64,000 nt of DNA from Microbacterium halimionae (GCF_011761265.1 NZ_JAAOZB010000002.1:496001-560000), one strand, 5' to 3'. Positions 8,707 through 19,449 are shown, counted from the first letter of the stretch. Notes: generated from the sequence alone by a model not told the origin. Program-made: numbers and translations.

Positions 8707-9363
8707 TTACTCCCAGCGGTATCCAGCGCCGCGTACTGTCGTGATGACGGCCGTGCCGAACTTGTTTCGCAGGTAGCGCACGTAGACGTCGACGACGTTC
8801 GATCCCGGGTCGAAGTCCAGACCCCAGACCCGGCTGAGAAGTTGTTCGCGACTCAACACCTGCCCCGGGTGCCTCAGGAAGTATTCGGCCAGCGAAAATT
8901 CGCGTGCCGAAAGCTCGACGTCACGTCCGGCCGAAGTGGCGCGACGGCTGAGGGGGTCCAGGGTGACGGCACCGCGCACAAGGGCCGTCGACTCCGCAGG
9001 TCCCGGGTCCCGCAGCCGTGTTCTGACGCGTGCGAGCAACTCATCGAACCGGAAGGGTTTTGCTATGTAGTCGTTTGCCCCGGCATCGAGACCATCGACT
9101 GTGTCTCGGATGCTCGAACGCGCTGTCAGCATGATGATCGGCAAGGTGAAACCCTGGCCCCGCAGCTGGTGAAGCACCTCGAAACCGTCGATGGAGGGAA
9201 GCCCGACATCGAGAAGCACAAGGTGAAATGTGGTTTCGAACATGCGTCGGAGGGCCACCGCACCGTCGTCGACGACATCCGTTTCGTAGCCTGCAGCGAC
9301 TAAACCCTTGCTCACGAATTCTGATATGCGAGGTTCGTCTTCGACGATGAGTATGCGGGTCAT
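8707..9363 (-). CDS. OmpR/PhoB-family DNA-binding response regulator
   Basis: 218 aa. Receiver domain: acidic pair in IVEDEP, phospho-acceptor Asp in LVLLDVGLPSIDG, and the switch lysine in YIAKPF. It is followed by a winged-helix output domain (ELSAREFSLAEYFLRHPGQVLSREQLL...VDVYVRYLRNKFG) ending TVRGAGYRWE. The ATG overlaps the kinase stop by 4 bp, so kinase and regulator are translationally coupled. Target genes cannot be told from the window. Confidence 0.92.
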   Translation of the reverse strand: MTRILIVEDEPRISEFVSKGLVAAGYETDVVDDGAVALRRMFETTFHLVLLDVGLPSIDGFEVLHQLRGQGFTLPIIMLTARSSIRDTVDGLDAGANDYIAKPFRFDELLARVRTRLRDPGPAESTALVRGAVTLDPLSRRATSAGRDVELSAREFSLAEYFLRHPGQVLSREQLLSRVWGLDFDPGSNVVDVYVRYLRNKFGTAVITTVRGAGYRWE

Positions 9364-10496
9364 CCTGTTACTTCCCGTTGCGTCACGACATCCTCAGCTC
9401 GCACCGGTGCGGGCGCCGCAGGTTCTTGGTCATGAATCGGGATCTCGATGGTGAATGTTGCACCACCGCCCACTGTCTCTGTAATTGCACATGTTCCCCC
9501 GTGTGCTTTCGCAATAGCGTCGACGATTGCCAACCCCAGCCCCGATCCACCAACGCTACGCTGTCCGTTCGCTCGGTCGAAACGTCGAAATACTCGATGA
9601 CGCGACGCGGGCGGAATGCCAGGCCCGTGGTCTCGAATCCACAAAGACGCGCGGACATCGTCGACCGCGCTACCAATTTCGATCGGACTCTCGTCGGGCG
9701 TGTACTTCGCAGCATTGTCTGCGAGCTGTAACCACGCCTGAAGCAACCGGTCGAAATCACCGTGCACCTGTCCTCGCGCTCGCGATTCAACGCGCCACGT
9801 GTGACCTGAGATGACAGACGCGCGCTGTGCAACTGCCTGGGTCAATGCGCGAAGGTCGACAACACCCATCGAGAGTTGACCGCCGCCTTCCACCGTCGCC
9901 AGCAGATCAATGTCGTCAATGAGCCGGCTCATCCGATCGAGTTCCGACATCGCAACTTCGCGTGCGCCCTGTACATCGACCGGGTCGGTGGCGTCCATGA
10001 TCTCGAGATGACCGCGGACGATCGTCAGGGGCGTCTTCAGCTCATGACGGATGTCGTCGAGCAACTGCCTCTGCACATCTACAGATCCTTCGAGCCGCTC
10101 GAACATTTCGTTGATCGTGCGATTCAGTGAGCCGAAATTGTCTTTACCACGATCCGGCAAGCGAGCGCCGAGATCGGCGAGAGTGACTTGGGCCGCGGTC
10201 TCTTGCAAATTGCGAAGCGGCGAATATACCCGTCGACTGACGTACCACCCTGCTGCGGCGATTGCGCCGAGCACGACGATTCCAGCGGCGGCATACGTGA
10301 CGCTCGAGGTCAAAACAGGTTCAAGCGCGGCGTCGATGTCTGCTCGGCTTGCACCTCGCGGGAGCGCCGCGAGAATACGGGCACGCTGCAGAGCGAACAC
10401 CGATATTCCGGTGACCGCCAGACCAACCCCTGCCGCGGCGAGTACCGGCCCAAGCACGGTGGCGCGCCCTGCTAGCGGGTTGCGCACCGTGAACAC
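9360..10496 (-). CDS. Sensor histidine kinase (HAMP-containing)
   Basis: 378 aa. Two membrane spans (about residues 14-35 and 66-86) flank a very short extracytoplasmic loop of about 30 residues, so the signal may be sensed in or near the membrane. A HAMP segment (SRRVYSPLRNLQETAAQVT...) leads to the phospho-acceptor H-box LLDDIRHELKTPLTIVRGH, an N-box (LADNAAKYTP) and G-boxes (IRDHGPGIP, GGSGLGLAIV). The GTG follows CATAAT by 6 nt (10503-10508 on this strand), so the message is likely leaderless. It is the first gene of the pair with the response regulator. Confidence 0.9.
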   Translation of the reverse strand: MFTVRNPLAGRATVLGPVLAAAGVGLAVTGISVFALQRARILAALPRGASRADIDAALEPVLTSSVTYAAAGIVVLGAIAAAGWYVSRRVYSPLRNLQETAAQVTLADLGARLPDRGKDNFGSLNRTINEMFERLEGSVDVQRQLLDDIRHELKTPLTIVRGHLEIMDATDPVDVQGAREVAMSELDRMSRLIDDIDLLATVEGGGQLSMGVVDLRALTQAVAQRASVISGHTWRVESRARGQVHGDFDRLLQAWLQLADNAAKYTPDESPIEIGSAVDDVRASLWIRDHGPGIPPASRHRVFRRFDRANGQRSVGGSGLGLAIVDAIAKAHGGTCAITETVGGGATFTIEIPIHDQEPAAPAPVRAEDVVTQREVTG

Positions 10497-10532
10497 GTAT
10501 CGATTATGGCCCGCACTCAGTTGATTGTCGTC

Positions 10533-11927
10533 TTAGCCCGGGTGAGTCATCGAGAGGAGATCAAGCTTTGCATCGAGCTGCTCGATGCTGATCTCGCCGC
10601 GGTGGACGTACCCGAGGTCCAGCACTGCTTCTCGAACTGTCACTGCGTTGGCTACCGCGTGCTTTGCGATCTTGGCGGCAGCCTCGTAGCCGATGATCTT
10701 GTTAAGGGGCGTCACGATCGACGGAGACATCCCAGCAAAAGCTGTGGCGCGCTCGATATTGGCTTCGAGGCCGTCAACTGTCTTGTCCGCGAGTACACGC
10801 ATCGCGTTCGAGAGGAGACGAATCGACTCGAGCAGCGCTGTGCCCATCACCGGAATGGCCACGTTCAGTTCGAAGGAGCCCGATGCGCCAGCCCAGGCCA
10901 CTGTGGCGTCGTTTCCGATGACCCGCGCGCAGACCATCAGGGTAGCTTCCGGAACGACCGGGTTGACCTTTCCCGGCATGATCGAGGAACCCGGCTGCAG
11001 ATCGGGGATGTGAAGTTCGCCGAGCCCGGTATTGGGACCTGAACCCATCCACCGAATGTCATTGTTGATCTTCGTCAGCGATACCGCAATCGTGCGCAGT
11101 GCGCCAGAGGCCTCGACGAGAGCGTCACGGTTTGCCTGAGCCTCGAAATGGTCCTTTGCTTCGGTGATTGGCAGCTCGGTCTCGCTCGCGAGAAGCTCGA
11201 TGACCTTTTGCGGAAAACCCAGGGGAGTGTTGATGCCGGTGCCGACCGCGGTTCCACCGAGGGGAACTTCGCTCACGTGCGGGATGACAGCCTGTACGCG
11301 TTCGATGCCGAGTCGGATTTGTCGGGCATAGCCGCCGAATTCCTGACCCATCGTCACCGGCGTGGCATCCATCAAGTGTGTGCGTCCCGATTTCACGACG
11401 TCTTTCCACTCAACCGCTTTTGCTTCCAACGCGACCGCGAGGTGATCAAGCGCGGGGATGAGATCGTCGATGAGGGCCTGCGTCACGGCGATGTGCACGG
11501 AGGTCGGAAACACGTCGTTCGATGACTGTGAAGCGTTGACGTGGTCGTTGGGGTGAACATTCGCGCCGAGGATGCGAGTCGCGAGAGCCGCGAGCACCTC
11601 GTTCATGTTCATGTTCGAGGAAGTACCACTGCCGGTCTGGTAGGTGTCGACCGGGAACTGCCCATCGTGGGCTCCGGTAACGACTTCGTCGGCGGCGGCA
11701 GCAATGGCGTCAGCGATGGCTCCATCGAGAACGTTGAGTTCTTTATTCGCGAGCGCTGCAGCCTTCTTGATACGAGCGAGCGCCGCGATCTGAGTTGACT
11801 CGAGCCCATGTCCTGAAATCGGGAAGTTTTCCACCGCACGTTGCGTCTGTGCGCCATACAGCGCGTTGACGGGCACGCGTACTTCACCCATGGTGTCGTG
11901 TTCGATGCGGTATTCAGTGTCGGTCAC
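10533..11927 (-). CDS. fumC: Class II fumarate hydratase
   Basis: 464 aa, the usual class II length. It converts fumarate to malate in the TCA cycle as a homotetramer without an iron-sulfur cluster. Markers are [52 protein letters not shown] and the superfamily signature [14 protein letters not shown] 11927 is chosen because AAGGAACAAC precedes it and [16 protein letters not shown] is the normal start. The longer open frame runs back through the carbonic anhydrase gene. Confidence 0.96.
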   Translation of the reverse strand: MTDTEYRIEHDTMGEVRVPVNALYGAQTQRAVENFPISGHGLESTQIAALARIKKAAALANKELNVLDGAIADAIAAAADEVVTGAHDGQFPVDTYQTGSGTSSNMNMNEVLAALATRILGANVHPNDHVNASQSSNDVFPTSVHIAVTQALIDDLIPALDHLAVALEAKAVEWKDVVKSGRTHLMDATPVTMGQEFGGYARQIRLGIERVQAVIPHVSEVPLGGTAVGTGINTPLGFPQKVIELLASETELPITEAKDHFEAQANRDALVEASGALRTIAVSLTKINNDIRWMGSGPNTGLGELHIPDLQPGSSIMPGKVNPVVPEATLMVCARVIGNDATVAWAGASGSFELNVAIPVMGTALLESIRLLSNAMRVLADKTVDGLEANIERATAFAGMSPSIVTPLNKIIGYEAAAKIAKHAVANAVTVREAVLDLGYVHRGEISIEQLDAKLDLLSMTHPG

Positions 11928-11965
11928 GTCGTTGTTCCTTCTCTGCTGAGGGATATGGTGGAAAG

Positions 11966-12616
11966 TTACTTTGGAGGGGCCTCGCCGACGCCAACGAGGA
12001 CGTCGGGTATAGCGGTACCTTCGCCGAGGCGGTAGTTGGCGCCGACGATGCCCACGCGGCTCTCGGCGACAGCTTCGCTGATGAGCTCCGACGAGCGAAG
12101 CAGCTCGGCGACGGTATCGCGGAGGTGCTCTTTGCCGACGTGCTCTGCATCGACCTGTGCGGTGGGAGCTTTGTCGGCTGCCATGACGCGTCGCACCGCA
12201 GGGACGATCGGTGAGATGAGGCGCCAGATGTGCGTCGGCAGCGGGGGAGCATCGTTGCTTGTGCTGTCGATTGCAGCGCGCACGGCGCCGCACTCGTCAT
12301 GCCCGAGAACCACGATGAGCGGAACGTTCAGCACGGCGACCGCGTATTCGAGACTGCCGATCACAGAGTCAGAGATGACCTGGCCGGCGTTCCGGACGAC
12401 GAAGAGGTCGCCGAGGCCCTTGTCGAAGATGATCTCAGCGGCGAGGCGCGAGTCCGAGCATCCGAAAAGTGCGGCCCGTGGCGTTTGCGCTCCTGCTAGT
12501 TCGTGACGTCGTTCCACGTCTTGACGGGGGTGCCGGGGCTCTCCGGCAACGAAACGCGCGTTGCCGCGTTGCATTTCGTTCCAGACTTGCTGTGGCGCAG
12601 ACTGCGTTTCGCTCAT
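11966..12616 (-). CDS. Beta-class carbonic anhydrase
   Basis: 216 aa. Zinc enzyme interconverting CO2 and bicarbonate. Zinc ligands are visible in ALFGCSDSR (Cys, with the Asp-Arg dyad) and VLGHDECGA (His and Cys). VRNAGQVI is the usual third block. GAGGAATCACC precedes the ATG. The start overlaps the end of the DUF4245 gene by 4 bp, making them an operon. It may supply bicarbonate for carboxylases. Confidence 0.93.
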   Translation of the reverse strand: MSETQSAPQQVWNEMQRGNARFVAGEPRHPRQDVERRHELAGAQTPRAALFGCSDSRLAAEIIFDKGLGDLFVVRNAGQVISDSVIGSLEYAVAVLNVPLIVVLGHDECGAVRAAIDSTSNDAPPLPTHIWRLISPIVPAVRRVMAADKAPTAQVDAEHVGKEHLRDTVAELLRSSELISEAVAESRVGIVGANYRLGEGTAIPDVLVGVGEAPPK

Positions 12617-13257
12617 GAAGGTGATTCCTCCCGCATTGCTCGGATGTCTCTCGTCAGTGACGCAGCAACGGATGCTGTCGTGCCGTGATCGGCTGTGCCA
12701 TATACGAGGATGTGGTCGGTTCCTGCTTGAGTACCGAGAGCGTACGTGACGTTGCCGGTCGAAGACGGGTCCGAGATTACGTACTCGTCCCAGACGATGC
12801 CGTTGATGGTTGTGGTACCGGTAGGCGCACTGCCGTTGAATTCGGTACGAGCCCACGCGTCATCGGCGTCGAAGGCTTGGGAGACGACCAAGAATGATGT
12901 GTCCTGCGGCACGTATGACACTGTCCACGCCAGAACCGAGTCACCTTTCACCGCGGCGGAATTTACACGCCACGCTGAGGACACGTCTGCGACGACGACG
13001 TCACGCCCATAGGCGGACTCAGCATCAGCCGCGAGAGACACGACATCGATCTCTGGATCATCGGGGATTTCGCCGCGGGGGACAGCAAAAATGACAATGG
13101 CAACGATGACGAGGGTAACTCCCAGAGCCGCCAAGAGGTTGCGGAACGTCTGGCTGCCGCGATAGGCGCGCGATGACGCGGCCTTTCGGGCTGCGGTTTC
13201 GTCGGGCGTTTCGGGGCGCCCGAGTTCCGCCACTACACGCTGTTCTTTCTGGCTCAC
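12613..13257 (-). CDS. DUF4245 domain membrane-anchored protein
   Basis: 214 aa. One membrane span (about residues 40-62, [20 protein letters not shown]) followed by an extracytoplasmic domain with [21 protein letters not shown] and a C-terminal [24 protein letters not shown]. It matches the actinobacterial DUF4245 family, which has no known function and commonly lies beside xseAB. It overlaps xseB and the carbonic anhydrase gene by 4 bp each. Confidence 0.8.
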   Translation of the reverse strand: MSQKEQRVVAELGRPETPDETAARKAASSRAYRGSQTFRNLLAALGVTLVIVAIVIFAVPRGEIPDDPEIDVVSLAADAESAYGRDVVVADVSSAWRVNSAAVKGDSVLAWTVSYVPQDTSFLVVSQAFDADDAWARTEFNGSAPTGTTTINGIVWDEYVISDPSSTGNVTYALGTQAGTDHILVYGTADHGTTASVAASLTRDIRAMREESPS

Positions 13258-13478
13258 GAACGCGCCTCATCGTCGCGCGACGGGGCATCGAGGCGCTGCT
13301 TGGCGCCCAGCAGCCACTGCTCACAGCGGGATGCAAGTGCTTCGCCGCGTTCCCAGAGGGCCAGCGACTCTTCGAGGGTGGGGGCACCCTGTTCCAGCTC
13401 CGCAACAACGCGAATCAGCTCGTCGCGTGCCTTTTCAAACGAAAGCGATTCCACTTCGCCGGTGCTCTCGTCGGTCAT
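13254..13478 (-). CDS. xseB: Exodeoxyribonuclease VII small subunit
   Basis: 74 aa. The family hallmark is [35 protein letters not shown], a helical hairpin that binds the large subunit. It overlaps both xseA (upstream) and the DUF4245 gene by 4 bp, consistent with coupled translation. Exonuclease VII degrades single-stranded DNA from both ends. Confidence 0.95.
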   Translation of the reverse strand: MTDESTGEVESLSFEKARDELIRVVAELEQGAPTLEESLALWERGEALASRCEQWLLGAKQRLDAPSRDDEARS

Positions 13479-14791
13479 GATTCCATCCTACGTGCGGGGG
13501 ATGACTCCTGCGGTTCGGCGGACTCTGCTACTTCACCCTCTGACACAGCGGCAAACGAGCCACGCTCGACCGTCACCACAATGTGCGCGCCCGCAGGCGC
13601 ATCGGCGGCATCCCGCAGCACTTTTCCGCCGTCGTGGTGCGCGATCGCATACCCGCGAGCGAGCGTTGCACCAGGAGAGAGCGCGCGAAGGGACGCACGA
13701 AGCTCGGAGACCGAACGCTCGGCTTGAGCGCGATGACGGTCTATAACGTCGCGAGCTCGCGCTGTGAGTAGGTGCACTTCCTGACTGCGCGAATTGAGCA
13801 TCGCTGATGGGTCTCGAAGTGAGGGGCGAGAGCGCAACTGTTCGAGCTGTGCGATGTCGTGATTGACGCGCAACGTCAGACGCCCCGTGAGTCTTGCTCG
13901 TAACTGCTGCACGAGGGCATGCTGCTCGCTGACATCAGGAACCACTCGTTTCGCGGCGTCAGTAGGGGTTGATGCGCGGAGGTCTGCGACGTCATCCAAC
14001 AGCGGATGGTCGTTTTCGTGCCCAATCGCGCTCACCACCGGCGTCTGGGCTGCCGCAACAGCTCGGACCACACGCTCATCACTGAAACCCAGCAGGTGCT
14101 GCGGGTCGCCGCCGCCGCGGGCAATGATGATCACGTCAACGTCAGGGTCGGCGTCAAGACGCTCGAGGGCCGCGAGGACGTCCGGAACACAACGCTCGCC
14201 CTGGACCGCCGCATACTCGTTGCGAAAGCGCACACGGGGCCATCGCAGTTCGGCGTTTCGATGCACGTCACGTTCGGCGTCGGATCGCTCGCCCGTAATG
14301 AGGCCGATGGTCTGGGGCAGAAACGGCAGCGGCTTTTTGCGGTCGAGGTCGAAGAGTCCTTCGCGGCGCAACTGCGCGCGGAGTTTCTCAAGCTTTTCCA
14401 ACTGCTCGCCAAGCCCGACGTGTTTCATCGCCGAGACGATGAAACTGAAGTCGCCGCCACGCACAAAATAGTCAGCTTTCACGCACGCGATGACGTGATC
14501 GCCGACAGAAAGATCGTCAGGCAGTCGTCGTGTCGTCGTTGACCATACGCGGAAAGCAATTGTGGCGTCGGTTTCCAGATCTTTCATTCGCCCGAAGACA
14601 TTGCCGCCGCGAACGTTCCACGACGTGATCTCGCCTTCGACCCAGATCGTGCCCCAGCGTTCAATGAAACCGCGGATCGTGTCGCCCAGTCGACCAACAG
14701 ATGTGGGGGTGTCTTTCGACGAGTCGCGGGGGTGCACAGCGCCCGGGGGCGTCGGCTCGCCGGCGGTCGCGTCGGGTTCAAAGATCGTCAT
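13475..14791 (-). CDS. xseA: Exodeoxyribonuclease VII large subunit
   Basis: 438 aa. An OB-fold (about residues 30-125, [11 protein letters not shown]...GHVFGRMKD-type region) precedes the catalytic domain: [49 protein letters not shown], and a final [14 protein letters not shown]. The usual glycine-rich nuclease motif GGGS is GGGDPQ here. First gene of the xseA-xseB-DUF4245-carbonic anhydrase operon; it diverges from ispH. Confidence 0.94.
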   Translation of the reverse strand: MTIFEPDATAGEPTPPGAVHPRDSSKDTPTSVGRLGDTIRGFIERWGTIWVEGEITSWNVRGGNVFGRMKDLETDATIAFRVWSTTTRRLPDDLSVGDHVIACVKADYFVRGGDFSFIVSAMKHVGLGEQLEKLEKLRAQLRREGLFDLDRKKPLPFLPQTIGLITGERSDAERDVHRNAELRWPRVRFRNEYAAVQGERCVPDVLAALERLDADPDVDVIIIARGGGDPQHLLGFSDERVVRAVAAAQTPVVSAIGHENDHPLLDDVADLRASTPTDAAKRVVPDVSEQHALVQQLRARLTGRLTLRVNHDIAQLEQLRSRPSLRDPSAMLNSRSQEVHLLTARARDVIDRHRAQAERSVSELRASLRALSPGATLARGYAIAHHDGGKVLRDAADAPAGAHIVVTVERGSFAAVSEGEVAESAEPQESSPARRMES

Positions 14792-14861
14792 TAAAAGTTT
14801 TCTCGCAAGCGTTATCGGCAGTCCACGGCCCGCGTCCAGCGGGCGCCCATAGAATCAAGGT

Positions 14862-15902
14862 GTGACTTCCCCAGCCGTGCATCTGCCCGTGCCCCGTATC
14901 CCAGGACGACGGGGCAGCCTTCAGGATATGCCCGTTGCCGGACCCAAACGTGTGATACTCGCAGCTCCGCGGGGTTATTGCGCCGGTGTTGACCGCGCTG
15001 TGATCGCTGTGGAGAAGGCGCTAGAGCGCTACGGTGCGCCGGTATATGTGCGAAAGCAAATCGTGCACAACACCCATGTCGTGAGCGAACTCGAAGCGCT
15101 CGGTGCGATTTTCGTCGAAGAAGTCGACGAGGTTCCCTTGGGCTCCCACGTCGTATTCAGCGCGCACGGTGTTTCGCCCGCCGTGGTGTCGGCGGCATCC
15201 GATCGTGGTCTTCAGGCGATCGACGCAACGTGCCCGCTCGTAACGAAGGTGCACCGCGAAGCAGTGCGTTTTGCGCGCGATGATTTTGAAATTTTGCTGA
15301 TCGGCCACGACGGTCACGAAGAGGTTGAGGGCACGGCCGGAGAAGCTCCGGAGCACGTGACAGTCGTTAATTCCCCCGAACACGCCGACACCGTAGAGGT
15401 GCGCGACCCCGAGAAGGTTGTGTGGCTTTCGCAGACGACGCTTTCGGTCGACGAGACTATGGAGACTGTGCGCCGGTTGCGGATTCGCTTTCCGCACCTA
15501 CAGGACCCGCCCTCGGATGACATTTGCTACGCGACTCAGAACCGCCAGGTTGCTATCAAGAAGGTCGCAACAGGCGCCGACCTCGTGATCGTTGTGGGCT
15601 CGGCGAACTCTTCCAACAGCGTGCGACTCGTCGAGGTCGCCCTCGAGCACGGTGCAAAAGCTGCATACCGAGTCGACTACGCCGACGAGGTCAAGCAGGA
15701 ATGGCTTGACGGGGTCGAAACCGTTGGCATCACGAGCGGCGCCTCGGTGCCCGAGGTGCTCGTGCAGCAGGTGCTTGAGGACCTCGCTGGCGCAGGCTAC
15801 CGCGACATTGAGGAAGTTCGCACTGCGGAAGAAGATCTGATCTTCTCGCTGCCCAAGGAACTGCGCGAAGGGCGCGGAACCGGCGGACGGGCAAGCGCGT
15901 GA
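14862..15902 (+). CDS. ispH: 4-hydroxy-3-methylbut-2-enyl diphosphate reductase
   Basis: 346 aa. Last enzyme of the MEP isoprenoid pathway, an iron-sulfur protein producing IPP and DMAPP. The three cluster cysteines are in [19 protein letters not shown] and [17 protein letters not shown] and TSGASVPE are further active-site blocks. The GTG at 14862 follows TAGAAT (14850-14855) by exactly 6 nt, giving a leaderless start. An internal ATG at MPVAGPKRV is the alternative. It overlaps the next gene by 4 bp. Confidence 0.95.
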   Translation: MTSPAVHLPVPRIPGRRGSLQDMPVAGPKRVILAAPRGYCAGVDRAVIAVEKALERYGAPVYVRKQIVHNTHVVSELEALGAIFVEEVDEVPLGSHVVFSAHGVSPAVVSAASDRGLQAIDATCPLVTKVHREAVRFARDDFEILLIGHDGHEEVEGTAGEAPEHVTVVNSPEHADTVEVRDPEKVVWLSQTTLSVDETMETVRRLRIRFPHLQDPPSDDICYATQNRQVAIKKVATGADLVIVVGSANSSNSVRLVEVALEHGAKAAYRVDYADEVKQEWLDGVETVGITSGASVPEVLVQQVLEDLAGAGYRDIEEVRTAEEDLIFSLPKELREGRGTGGRASA

Positions 15903-16477
15903 GCGACGAACGTACCGAGGCTGATAGCCGCCCGGCACCGCAGTACGGCGAGTATGCGACGCCAGAGGAACAGCGCTCACGGATTCAGCAGCCCGACGCT
16001 ACTTTTGCCCTCGAAACCGGGCAGGCTCTCGAGGAGCCTTCCACCGAGCAGGCCCCGCCCGCGTCGCCGAAGCCTGTCGCGCCGGTCTTGTCGGCGCCCA
16101 CACGCGGCCGTGTCGCTGATCGCATCATCACGTACGCCCTCCTTGGCTACGGGCTCTTCTCAACGATCACGTCGATTCCCACCATGACTGACTACTCGAC
16201 GTTCGCGTCGAATCTTTTCTCGGTGATGGGTGTCGATGCCACCCTGAGCGACCCTGCTGCCGGAAACGGCTGGGCGCTCGCCGCGGCTATTTTCCTCGGG
16301 CTCGGATGGTTGGCGACGGCAACGTTGTCGTGGGCGAATCTTCGCGCCGGACGCGTGTCATGGTGGATTCCGCTCGTCGGAGGCATCGTCTTCAACTTCA
16401 TCACGGGCATCCTGATCATCATTCCGATCATGAACGATCCGAGCGTTCTCGCCGCTTTGATGGGGACCGCTGGATAG
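15899..16477 (+). CDS. DUF6264-like membrane protein
   Basis: 192 aa. A Pro/Glu-rich disordered N-terminal part (about residues 1-65) is followed by three or four membrane spans from residue 70 ([61 protein letters not shown]). This resembles the DUF6264 family of Microbacteriaceae. The start overlaps the ispH stop (GTGA). Confidence 0.65.
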   Translation: MSDERTEADSRPAPQYGEYATPEEQRSRIQQPDATFALETGQALEEPSTEQAPPASPKPVAPVLSAPTRGRVADRIITYALLGYGLFSTITSIPTMTDYSTFASNLFSVMGVDATLSDPAAGNGWALAAAIFLGLGWLATATLSWANLRAGRVSWWIPLVGGIVFNFITGILIIIPIMNDPSVLAALMGTAG

Positions 16478-16507
16478 GCAAGCTGCGTTGTCTGGCACAC
16501 TCTCTCT

Positions 16508-17056
16508 ATGGCAAGTGTGCTCGCGGTGTGCCGCGTTTTCGAACTGACACCCGACTCCGGTACAAACGGGGTTACGGCCATCGATAAGCGCCCGATTTCG
16601 GGCGAGATAAAGATCGGGCCCTACGGCGTCTACGGTGACGTACAGGCAAATCGCAAGCACCACGGCGGGCTCGACAAGGCTGTCTACGCCTACAGTCAGG
16701 ATGATGCTGACTTCTGGTCTGCGGAGCTTGACCGAGAAATCGTTCCCGGCCTCTTCGGCGAGAATCTGCGCATCGAAGGGTATGACGTCAACGACGCCCG
16801 CATCGGCGAGCGTTGGAACATTGGTGAACGTCTCGTACTTGAGGTAACAATGCCGCGTCAGCCGTGCCAAACGTTTGCTCGCAGAATGGGTGGTGCTAGT
16901 GCGCGCGGCTGGGTCAAGCGGTTTGCCGCTGAACGTCGCCTCGGTACCTACCTGAAGGTCGTGCGTTCGGGCGCCATCTCTGTCGGAGACGAACTCGATA
17001 TCTTGCCAGCCCCCGAGGGGTCACCGACGGTACGAGAGATTTTTCGGATGTCGTGA
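16508..17056 (+). CDS. MOSC domain-containing protein
   Basis: 182 aa. The MOSC fold is recognised by VQANRKHHGGLDKAVYAYSQDDADFW, FGENLRIEGYD and the conserved cysteine segment MPRQPCQTFARRMG. The family includes YiiM-type proteins and domains that handle sulfur bound to molybdenum cofactor. The exact role is unknown. CACACT lies 6 nt before the ATG, a weaker leaderless -10. Confidence 0.88.
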   Translation: MASVLAVCRVFELTPDSGTNGVTAIDKRPISGEIKIGPYGVYGDVQANRKHHGGLDKAVYAYSQDDADFWSAELDREIVPGLFGENLRIEGYDVNDARIGERWNIGERLVLEVTMPRQPCQTFARRMGGASARGWVKRFAAERRLGTYLKVVRSGAISVGDELDILPAPEGSPTVREIFRMS

Positions 17057-17073
17057 GGCCAGGCATCCGTCAT

Positions 17074-17112
17074 ATGAAAAACGCCCAGTCGCAATGACTG
17101 GGCGTTTTTCAT
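17074..17112. terminator. Bidirectional terminator between MOSC gene and fbaA
   Basis: Two 17-nt arms (17074-17090 and 17096-17112) are perfectly complementary around a GCAAT loop. The stem has an A-run on one side and a T-run on the other (AAAAACGCCC / GGGCGTTTTT), the form of a factor-independent terminator serving both convergent genes. Confidence 0.92.
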
Positions 17113-17126
17113 AGATCTGCGGGAGC

Positions 17127-18155
17127 TTAGCTCTGCGACTTGCCTGCGGAACCGAGCTGCTGCGTTGCCTCGACAACGCGGGCGGCCATCGCCGATTCGG
17201 CAACCTTGCCCCAGGCGCGCGGGTCGTAGGCCTTCTTGTTGCCCACTTCACCGTCGACCTTGAGGACGCCGTCGTACTTGCTGAACATGTAGCCGGCCAC
17301 TGCGCGCGTGAAGGCATACTGAGTGTCGGTGTCGATGTTCATCTTGACGACACCGTTGGCGACTGCCAGAGCGATTTCGTCAGCGGTCGAACCGCTACCG
17401 CCGTGGAAGACGAGGTCGAGGGGCTTCGCCGCGGTACCGAACTTGTCGGAGATACCGGCTTGGATTTCGCCAAGCAGTTCGGGGCGAAGCTTGACGCCAC
17501 CGGGCTTGTACACGCCGTGCACGTTGCCGAAGGTGAGGGCGGCGATCCAGCGGCCCTGGTCGCCGAGGCCGAGGGCTTCGACAGCCTTCGCGACGTCTGC
17601 TGTGGTCGTGTAGAGGGCTTCGTTCGATCCCTCGTGCTGCACACCGTCTTCTTCGCCGCCGACGACGCCGATTTCGACCTCGAGGATCGAGTTGATCGCC
17701 TTCATGCGGGGGAGGAGGCTCTTGGCGATTTCGATGTTCTCGTCGAGGGGAACGGCCGAGCCGTCCCACATGTGCGACTGGAAGATCGGCTGACCGCCGT
17801 CTGCGACAACTTTTTCGCTCTCGGAGATGAGGGGGAGCAGGAAGTCGTCGAGTGCCGGCTTCGGGCAGTGGTCGGTGTGGAGTGCAACCGTAATGGGGTA
17901 GCTCTTCGCAACCTCGTGTGCAAACTTGGCAAAAGCCAAAGCGCCAGTTGCGCGGCCCTTTACAGTGTGGCCGGCGAAGTAATCAGCGCCGCCGGTCGTG
18001 ACCTGGATGATGCCGTCGGAGCCGGCTTCGGTGAGCCCCTGCAGGATGGCGTTGATGCTCTGCGAGCTCGATGCGTTGAAAGCCGGGTAGGCAAAACCAC
18101 CGGACTTCGCGCGGTCTAGCATCTCGGCGTACTGTTCGGGGGTTGCGATTGGCAT
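17127..18155 (-). CDS. fbaA: Class II fructose-bisphosphate aldolase
   Basis: 342 aa. Zinc-dependent aldolase of glycolysis and gluconeogenesis. Zinc ligands sit in ITVALHTDHCPK, NVHGVYKPGG and LVFHGGSGS, and EVEIGVVGGEEDGV is the adjacent conserved block. The start is the ATG at 18155 with AAGGAG upstream. It diverges from glpX, so the opposing gluconeogenic phosphatase and the aldolase share one 186-bp control region. Confidence 0.95.
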   Translation of the reverse strand: MPIATPEQYAEMLDRAKSGGFAYPAFNASSSQSINAILQGLTEAGSDGIIQVTTGGADYFAGHTVKGRATGALAFAKFAHEVAKSYPITVALHTDHCPKPALDDFLLPLISESEKVVADGGQPIFQSHMWDGSAVPLDENIEIAKSLLPRMKAINSILEVEIGVVGGEEDGVQHEGSNEALYTTTADVAKAVEALGLGDQGRWIAALTFGNVHGVYKPGGVKLRPELLGEIQAGISDKFGTAAKPLDLVFHGGSGSTADEIALAVANGVVKMNIDTDTQYAFTRAVAGYMFSKYDGVLKVDGEVGNKKAYDPRAWGKVAESAMAARVVEATQQLGSAGKSQS

Positions 18156-18249
18156 TCGCGGGCTCCTTCGATGATGACGGATGTCTTCTTCGATTGTACC
18201 GACCGGGCCCGTCGCGCCATTGCGCCGATGTCGGGATCGCTGAGCACTC

Positions 18250-18283
18250 AAGGTTTCGCTGGTGATAAATACCGCGAAACCTT
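18250..18283. promoter_or_regulatory. Inverted repeat between fbaA and glpX
   Basis: AAGGTTTCGC (18250-18259) and GCGAAACCTT (18274-18283) are perfect complements, with an inner GGT/ACC pair around GATAAAT. It sits near the middle of the fbaA-glpX divergent region, upstream of the glpX -10 box. It could be an operator for a dimeric regulator or a transcript hairpin. Confidence 0.5.
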
Positions 18284-18341
18284 CGTCTCTGAGCGCGCCT
18301 GATCGGCAAGATTCGGCAATCTTCCTGCCTAGGCTGGCCCA

Positions 18342-19331
18342 ATGGTGAGTATTACGGGGGACATGAGCCCTCTGCATCCCGACCGAAACCTCGCTCTTGA
18401 ACTGGTGCGCGCGACGGAAGCGGCATCGATCCGCTCGGTTCCGTTTATTGGGCGCGGGCAGAAAGAAGTTGCCGATGGTGCCGCCGTCGACGCGATGCGC
18501 GCCTTCTTGACGACAGTGAACTTCGACGGCGTCATCGTGATTGGCGAGGGCGAAAAAGATAACGCCCCCATGCTGTTCAACGGCGAGCACGTCGGTACGG
18601 GTCGAGGCCCGAAGTGCGACATCGCGGTGGACCCGATCGATGGCACCTCGCTCACGGCAGCTGGCCGAAACAACGCGTTGTCGGTCATCGCGGTATCTGA
18701 CCACGGCGCGATGCTGGATGCCTCCACGGTGTTCTACATGGACAAGCTCGTCACCGGTCCTGCTGGCGTGGGAGTCGTCGATATCCGCCTCCCTATCGGC
18801 GAAAACATCAGGTTGCTCGCGAAAGCACTCGGCAAGCCAGTCGATGAGATCGTTGTGTCGGTGCTGCACCGGCCGCGCCATGAACAGCTCATCCAAGAGA
18901 TTCGGGATGCAGGCGCCGGCACACGCCTCATGAGCGATGGCGACGTCGCAGGCGGCATCAACGCGGCCCGCCACAACGCGCGCACCGACATGTGTGTCGG
19001 CATCGGTGGCAGCCCGGAAGGCATCGTGACAGCGTGCGCAATCAAGGCGCTCGGCGGGCACATTCAGGGGCGTTTTGTGCCCGGCAACGATGACGAGAGG
19101 CAGCGAGGCCTTGACGCCGGACTCAAGGTCGACGGTGAGGTTTACGAAGCTGATGGGCTCGTCAAGGGCAGCAACACGATCTTCGTTGCTACTGGCGTGA
19201 CCGATGGCCAGCTGGTCGCCGGAGTGCGACGCGAGGGTGACTTCATCTATACCGAGAGCGTCGTGCTGCGTGGTTCTTCGGGAACGCTTCGTCGCATTAC
19301 CTCCGAGCACCTCGCATCGAAGTGGCTGTGA
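18342..19331 (+). CDS. glpX: Class II fructose-1,6-bisphosphatase
   Basis: 329 aa. The enzyme of gluconeogenesis in Actinobacteria. Metal and substrate motifs are VIVIGEGEKDNAPML and CDIAVDPIDGTSLTA; the C-terminal part has GIGGSPEGIVTACAIKALGG. ATG 18342 lies exactly 6 nt after TAGGCT (18330-18335), a clear leaderless start. It is expressed divergently from fbaA. Confidence 0.95.
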   Translation: MVSITGDMSPLHPDRNLALELVRATEAASIRSVPFIGRGQKEVADGAAVDAMRAFLTTVNFDGVIVIGEGEKDNAPMLFNGEHVGTGRGPKCDIAVDPIDGTSLTAAGRNNALSVIAVSDHGAMLDASTVFYMDKLVTGPAGVGVVDIRLPIGENIRLLAKALGKPVDEIVVSVLHRPRHEQLIQEIRDAGAGTRLMSDGDVAGGINAARHNARTDMCVGIGGSPEGIVTACAIKALGGHIQGRFVPGNDDERQRGLDAGLKVDGEVYEADGLVKGSNTIFVATGVTDGQLVAGVRREGDFIYTESVVLRGSSGTLRRITSEHLASKWL

Positions 19332-19449
19332 GCTGACGCCGGTCGTGAAGGTGCGTTGATCGGAGACGTTCAGGAGCTGTCTGGCAGAATCGACGTAGCG
19401 GTCACGCGCATTCGCGCGCGACGTCACGCAACCTGCGGAGGGCATCTCA

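Noticed and set aside
11928..12293. Upstream extension of the fumC frame
   Set aside because: It overlaps the carbonic anhydrase gene in another frame. The family start [16 protein letters not shown] has its own ribosome-binding site.
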